A program made the translations under genes and the position numbers. Positions 60,927-64,000 of a stretch of DNA of 64,000 bases are shown here, piece by piece; within the stretch, counting starts at the first letter, position 1, and the number at the start of each line of letters is the position of its first letter. The DNA is taken from positions 248,001 to 312,000 of the forward strand of contig CAVZZJ010000004.1 in assembly GCA_963779735.1 (NCBI GenBank). The letters run 5' to 3'. The notes under the pieces were generated by a model that was not told the DNA's origin, made no database searches, and was given only the letters and a program-made list of their open reading frames with translations. This stretch comes from Bog-473 sp963779735 (lineage in GTDB: Bacteria > Actinomycetota > Acidimicrobiia > Acidimicrobiales > RAAP-2).

Positions 60927-62012
60927 ATGTTGCGGCGCGTCGCCCCCCTCCTCTTGCTCCTCGTAGGGGTCGCAGTCGTGCTCGGCACCGGCGCATCCGG
61001 TGCAGCGGCGCTGGGGGCGGGGGCGGGGGCGCTCGGCAGCCACCACCGCACCGTGCACGTCGAGCCGCTGGTGAACTTCGCTCTGCCGCCGGTCACGGCG
61101 GGGTGCGGCGGTGCCGTCTCGCTGGGCGGCGGAGCCGAGCGGGTCCCGATCACCGTGAGCACCGTCGCCGGCCAGGTGGCCGAGGCGGTGAACGTCTGCA
61201 TTGAGGGGAAGGGCCCGTACCCGTTCGTCCTGGATACCGGTGATGGGGAGTCGCTCATCAGTGCCGGCCTGGCGGCGCGCCTGCACCTGGCGCACGATGG
61301 AGCGCCCAGCACCTACGAGGGCGTCGGTTGCACGGGCACGGCGCAGCCGGTCCGGGCGCGGTCGTGGTCGGTGGCCGGCGTGGCCCTGGCGCCGCAGGAT
61401 CTGACCGCGGCCACACTGCCGGACTTCGGGATCCGGGGACAGCCGTACGGGCTGTTGGGCTCCGACGTGCTGAGCCGCTTCGGTGCGGTGCGCATCGACT
61501 TCACCGCGCAGACGCTCACCCTGGGTGGTCCACAGGGGCCGGCGGCGACCGATCAGACGCCCGAGGTGCGTGGGCCGACCGGCCCCCCGCCGTCCGCCGT
61601 GCTGACCGAACAAGAGGCGGGGACCACGGTACCGGCCACCGTGGTCCTCACCCCCGGCGACGTCGCCCTGAACGTCCGACTGCGTTTCGGCCGGGGGCCG
61701 GCGCACGTCTTCACCGTCGACACCGGCTCGTCGCAGTCGGTCGTGGCCGGCGACCTGGCCCGATCCGCCCATCTGGCCTCCACAGACCTGGCCCAGCGCC
61801 AGACCACCGTCTGCTCCACCATCACCGCTCCGCTGGTGCGCAGCGGTCCCTGGTCGATTCCCGGCGTGACGCTCTATCCGCAACTTCTCGGCACGGCGAA
61901 TTTCGGCACCATCGCTGCGAACGGATTGGCCGGTCTGCTCGGCTCGGACCAGTTACAACGCTTCGGTTGGGTGATCTTCGACTACAGCGGAGGGCGCCTG
62001 GTACTGGGGTGA
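60927..62012 (+). CDS. Secreted protein with two retropepsin-like aspartic-protease halves
   Basis: 361 residues from ATG 60927. A signal peptide (RRVAPLLLLLVGVAVVLGTGASG) leads to two similar halves. The first has PFVLDTGDGESLIS (Asp103) and GLLGSDVLSRFGAVRIDF; the second has VFTVDTGSSQSVVAG (Asp265) and GLLGSDQLQRFGWVIFDY. Each DTG followed by a Leu-Gly-rich strand is the active-site pattern of retropepsin/SpoIIGA-like domains, which normally work as dimers; here both catalytic Asp residues are on one chain, as in bilobal pepsins. It is convincing as a fold; activity and substrate are unknown. It follows the rhamnosyltransferase by 5 bases. Confidence 0.8.
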   Translation: MLRRVAPLLLLLVGVAVVLGTGASGAAALGAGAGALGSHHRTVHVEPLVNFALPPVTAGCGGAVSLGGGAERVPITVSTVAGQVAEAVNVCIEGKGPYPFVLDTGDGESLISAGLAARLHLAHDGAPSTYEGVGCTGTAQPVRARSWSVAGVALAPQDLTAATLPDFGIRGQPYGLLGSDVLSRFGAVRIDFTAQTLTLGGPQGPAATDQTPEVRGPTGPPPSAVLTEQEAGTTVPATVVLTPGDVALNVRLRFGRGPAHVFTVDTGSSQSVVAGDLARSAHLASTDLAQRQTTVCSTITAPLVRSGPWSIPGVTLYPQLLGTANFGTIAANGLAGLLGSDQLQRFGWVIFDYSGGRLVLG

Positions 62013-62270
62013 GTCACGCCATCGCGGCCGGGCTCCGAGCGCGGCGGGAGGCGCAATGCAGAGTTGCGACAACTCCTCGCGAGCGGGTCGAGCATCTCCA
62101 AGCGTCCCCTCAGCCGCCGGCAGTGCCGCGTCCGGCCGAGCAGGACAACGTTCGCGGCCTCACCGGCGTGAATCTGGTGGATGATGAGGTGGCTCTGCGA
62201 GGCCGAAAATGGCCTGGACTGGGGGAATGGGGACTCACGTGAGGGCGGCCGCACCGAGGAACGGGCCCTG

Positions 62271-62774
62271 ATGCCCCCGCAGATCCCGGCCGGGTTCGAC
62301 CTGGCGTTCGACGGCCTGTACCGCCTCGCCTACCGGGTGGCCTTCCGTATCCTGGGCGACCGGGGGGACGCCGAGGACGTGGCGCAGGAGGCCCTGGCGC
62401 GCGCCTCTACCCGCTGGCCCCGCCTCGCAGACCGGCCCGAGGGCTGGGTCTCTCGCGTGGCATCGAATCTGGCCATCGATCGCTATCGCCGCCGCCGCCG
62501 CCGACCGCCGCCGATGACCGGGCCCTTGGGCCTGGTGGATCCCCTCCTCGGAGAGCGGGCCGATCTGGTGGCCGCCCTGCGGCGGCTGCCCCGACGACAG
62601 CGCGAAGCGGTAGTGCTGCGCTACCTCGCTGATCTGAGCGAGGCCCAGGTGGCGCTCGAAATGGGATGTTCGGTGGGTGCCGTCAAGAGCCACGGGTCGC
62701 GCGGCCTGGCGTCGTTGCGCCGCCAGCTCTCGGGGTCGACGGGAGGCGAGGGGGACGATGTTTGGGCATCTTGA
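62271..62774 (+). CDS. ECF-type RNA polymerase sigma factor
   Basis: 167 residues from ATG 62271; an ATG at 62181 in the same frame would add 30 residues with no sigma homology. Region 2 reads FDGLYRLAYRVAFRILGDRGDAEDVAQEALARAS, and region 4 reads LRRLPRRQREAVVLRYLADLSEAQVALEMGCSVGAVKSHGSRGLASLR. It resembles SigE/SigK-like ECF factors. The downstream gene overlaps its end by 17 bases, the usual location of an anti-sigma factor. The 258 bases upstream (62013-62270) contain no clear gene. Confidence 0.93.
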   Translation: MPPQIPAGFDLAFDGLYRLAYRVAFRILGDRGDAEDVAQEALARASTRWPRLADRPEGWVSRVASNLAIDRYRRRRRRPPPMTGPLGLVDPLLGERADLVAALRRLPRRQREAVVLRYLADLSEAQVALEMGCSVGAVKSHGSRGLASLRRQLSGSTGGEGDDVWAS

Positions 62775-64000
62775 CGATCCGGCGGGGGTCGCCCCCGGCC
62801 GGCGCGAGCTGGCCAGCGTCCTGCGGCGGGCGCACGGCATCCGGGTGCGACGGCGCCTGGGCGCGCTGGCCGCCGCCCTGATCGTCATCGCCGGTGCGGC
62901 AGGGCTCCTCGTCCCGCGGCTGACGGCAGTCGGCTTCCCGTCGACGCAGACGGCCTACCAGTTCAACACGCTGACGGGGCCCCTGGCCGTGGGAACGCCC
63001 GTTCCGACGACCGCGCTGGTGAACGCCGTCTTCGACGACGCCCAGGTCGGATTCGCCCTGGCGGGACACCGCGGTCACGCGGTCCTGGCCGAGTCGACGG
63101 ACGGCGGCAGCACCTGGAGCGTGCAGAACGACGACCTGCCGCCCGGCTACGGGGAGGACACCGGGTACGCCGGCCAGTTGGAGTTCGTGGGTCCGAACGG
63201 GTATCTGTGGGGCGGGGCGCCGCAGTCGGACGGCGCCGTGCCCTTGTGGGTCACCGGAGACAGCGGCGTCACCTGGCACCGGGCGCCGATCGGACCCGTG
63301 GTCTACGACGTGAGCGCCATCGGCGACAACGTCTGGGCGCTGACCAGCTCGTGTGGCACGGCACCGGGCGGGGGTTCGACCGCCGGACCGTGTGCCCTGG
63401 TCCTCCAGCAGTCCCTCGACGGCGGCGCGACGTGGAGTGCCGTCGCCAGCGCGGGGGCCAGCGACGTCGCCTTTGGGCCCACCATCGCCCAGCACGTCGA
63501 GCTGGCCCGCATCACGCTCGACCGGGCCTACATTCTCACCGCCCGCTCGGGGCAACCCGGCACCGACATGGCGTTGGTGTACACGGCGGACGGCGGGCGG
63601 AGCTGGCAGCCACGGCCGGTACCGTGCACGCCCCCGTTCGCCCTCGGTGCCGAGGTGGCCGCCTCGGGCACCGACGATCTGTGGTTCCTCTGCGGGAGCC
63701 AGGCGTCGGCCGGCTCTCAGTCCAAGGCCCTCTATCGCTCGGGTGACGGAGGCTTCACCTGGTACCTGGCCGCCTCGGCCACCGGCCTCGGAACGCCGCC
63801 TCCTCCCGCAACGGAGCCCAACACCCTGCCGCTCGGCGGCTACATCGCCCCCTTTTCCATCGGCCACAAGAACCTGGCGGTGGCCAGTCCCACCACGGCA
63901 TGGCTCTACCCGACGAGGGCCACGCTGTTCGAGACTGTGACCGGCGGCCGCTCATGGGCCATGGTGCCCGGGCTCGACACGGCTGGGTTCGGCAGCGGAT
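62758..64000 (+). CDS. Membrane-anchored Asp-box (BNR) repeat protein, partial at window end
   Basis: Open from ATG 62758 to the window edge (over 414 codons, no stop). A short basic cytoplasmic segment (about 38 residues, RRELASVLRRAHGIRVRRRLG) precedes one membrane helix (about 39-56, LAAALIVIAGAAGLLVP). The exterior has at least six Asp-box-like repeats spaced about 50-60 residues: STDGGSTW, TGDSGVTW, SLDGGATW, TADGGRSW, SGDGGFTW and TVTGGRSW, as in sialidase/sortilin-type beta-propellers. Its overlap with the ECF sigma gene places it in the anti-sigma/sensor position, but no ZAS or RskA-type domain is seen. Confidence 0.78.
   Translation, partial: MFGHLDDPAGVAPGRRELASVLRRAHGIRVRRRLGALAAALIVIAGAAGLLVPRLTAVGFPSTQTAYQFNTLTGPLAVGTPVPTTALVNAVFDDAQVGFALAGHRGHAVLAESTDGGSTWSVQNDDLPPGYGEDTGYAGQLEFVGPNGYLWGGAPQSDGAVPLWVTGDSGVTWHRAPIGPVVYDVSAIGDNVWALTSSCGTAPGGGSTAGPCALVLQQSLDGGATWSAVASAGASDVAFGPTIAQHVELARITLDRAYILTARSGQPGTDMALVYTADGGRSWQPRPVPCTPPFALGAEVAASGTDDLWFLCGSQASAGSQSKALYRSGDGGFTWYLAASATGLGTPPPPATEPNTLPLGGYIAPFSIGHKNLAVASPTTAWLYPTRATLFETVTGGRSWAMVPGLDTAGFGSG

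Noticed and set aside
62013..62270. Possible small gene (frame reading SHAIAAGLRARREAQ...) between the aspartic-protease-like gene and the sigma factor
   Set aside because: There is no ribosome site and no recognisable domain, and the frame is an extension of a shadow frame inside the upstream gene. The region more likely carries the sigma operon promoter, though no clear hexamers were found.

Overview
The window is about 64 kb of very GC-rich, densely packed bacterial DNA. GTG and TTG starts are common and many neighbouring genes overlap by 4 bases (ATGA, TTGA or GTGA). Gene content points to a high-GC actinobacterium: LytR-CpsA-Psr cell-wall ligase, homodimeric-type pyruvate dehydrogenase E1, a VKOR/DsbA-like pair, a biotin carboxylase with attached carrier domain, and P450/Baeyer-Villiger catabolic genes. 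An Acidimicrobiia-like lineage is my inference from gene content; no rRNA or tRNA gene was recognised to test it.

Layout. 0-8.4 kb: mixed housekeeping genes (Clp N-domain protein, Erm-like methyltransferase, LCP protein, SGNH hydrolase, small lipoprotein, SnoaL-like protein, broken flavin-oxidoreductase remnant, cupin, cyclase-family hydrolase, methyltransferase, aminoglycoside-kinase-like protein). 8.5-13.6 kb: a co-oriented acyl-CoA/ester operon (crotonase, two CaiB-type CoA transferases, carboxylesterase) behind a good sigma-70-like promoter. 13.6-27.7 kb: core metabolism, with thiE, a HhH glycosylase, an Rrf2 regulator, aceE, rnhA, lpdA, the E2 acyltransferase, a single reading frame joining LipB and LipA, metH and a PduO-type cobalamin adenosyltransferase. 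27.7-30.7 kb: two tandem paralogous periplasmic binding proteins, each with the same leader and its own covarying hairpin terminator. 30.7-33.4 kb: nitroreductase, an unknown protein and a rhodanese-ThiF protein. 33.5-39.6 kb: a TetR-SDR-BVMO-P450-ferredoxin-amidohydrolase cluster that looks like an oxidative catabolic cascade. 39.7-48.3 kb: CtaG-type protein, VKOR, DUF929 protein, acyl-CoA mutase large subunit, ABM-domain protein, M20 amidohydrolase, biotin carboxylase/BCCP and biotin ligase.

48.4-62 kb is a surface-glycan locus: 4,6-dehydratase, RmlD-like reductase, UDP-glucose dehydrogenase, UDP-xylose synthase-like enzyme and several glycosyltransferases. A cassette of about 6.6 kb (50.34-56.95 kb), more AT-rich by eye, sits between the RmlD-like gene and the UDP-glucose dehydrogenase gene. 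It is flanked by two imperfect 63/66-base direct copies of what looks like the original junction of those two genes. The cassette carries a GT-C-like membrane protein, a HAD phosphatase, a nucleotidyltransferase, a YvcK/CofD-like protein fused to a GT2 glycosyltransferase, and a GT2 fused to a SAM methyltransferase. This is the best candidate for an undescribed system in the window.

The window ends with a secreted protein carrying two retropepsin-like halves and an ECF sigma factor overlapping a membrane-anchored Asp-box (BNR) repeat protein that runs off the end.
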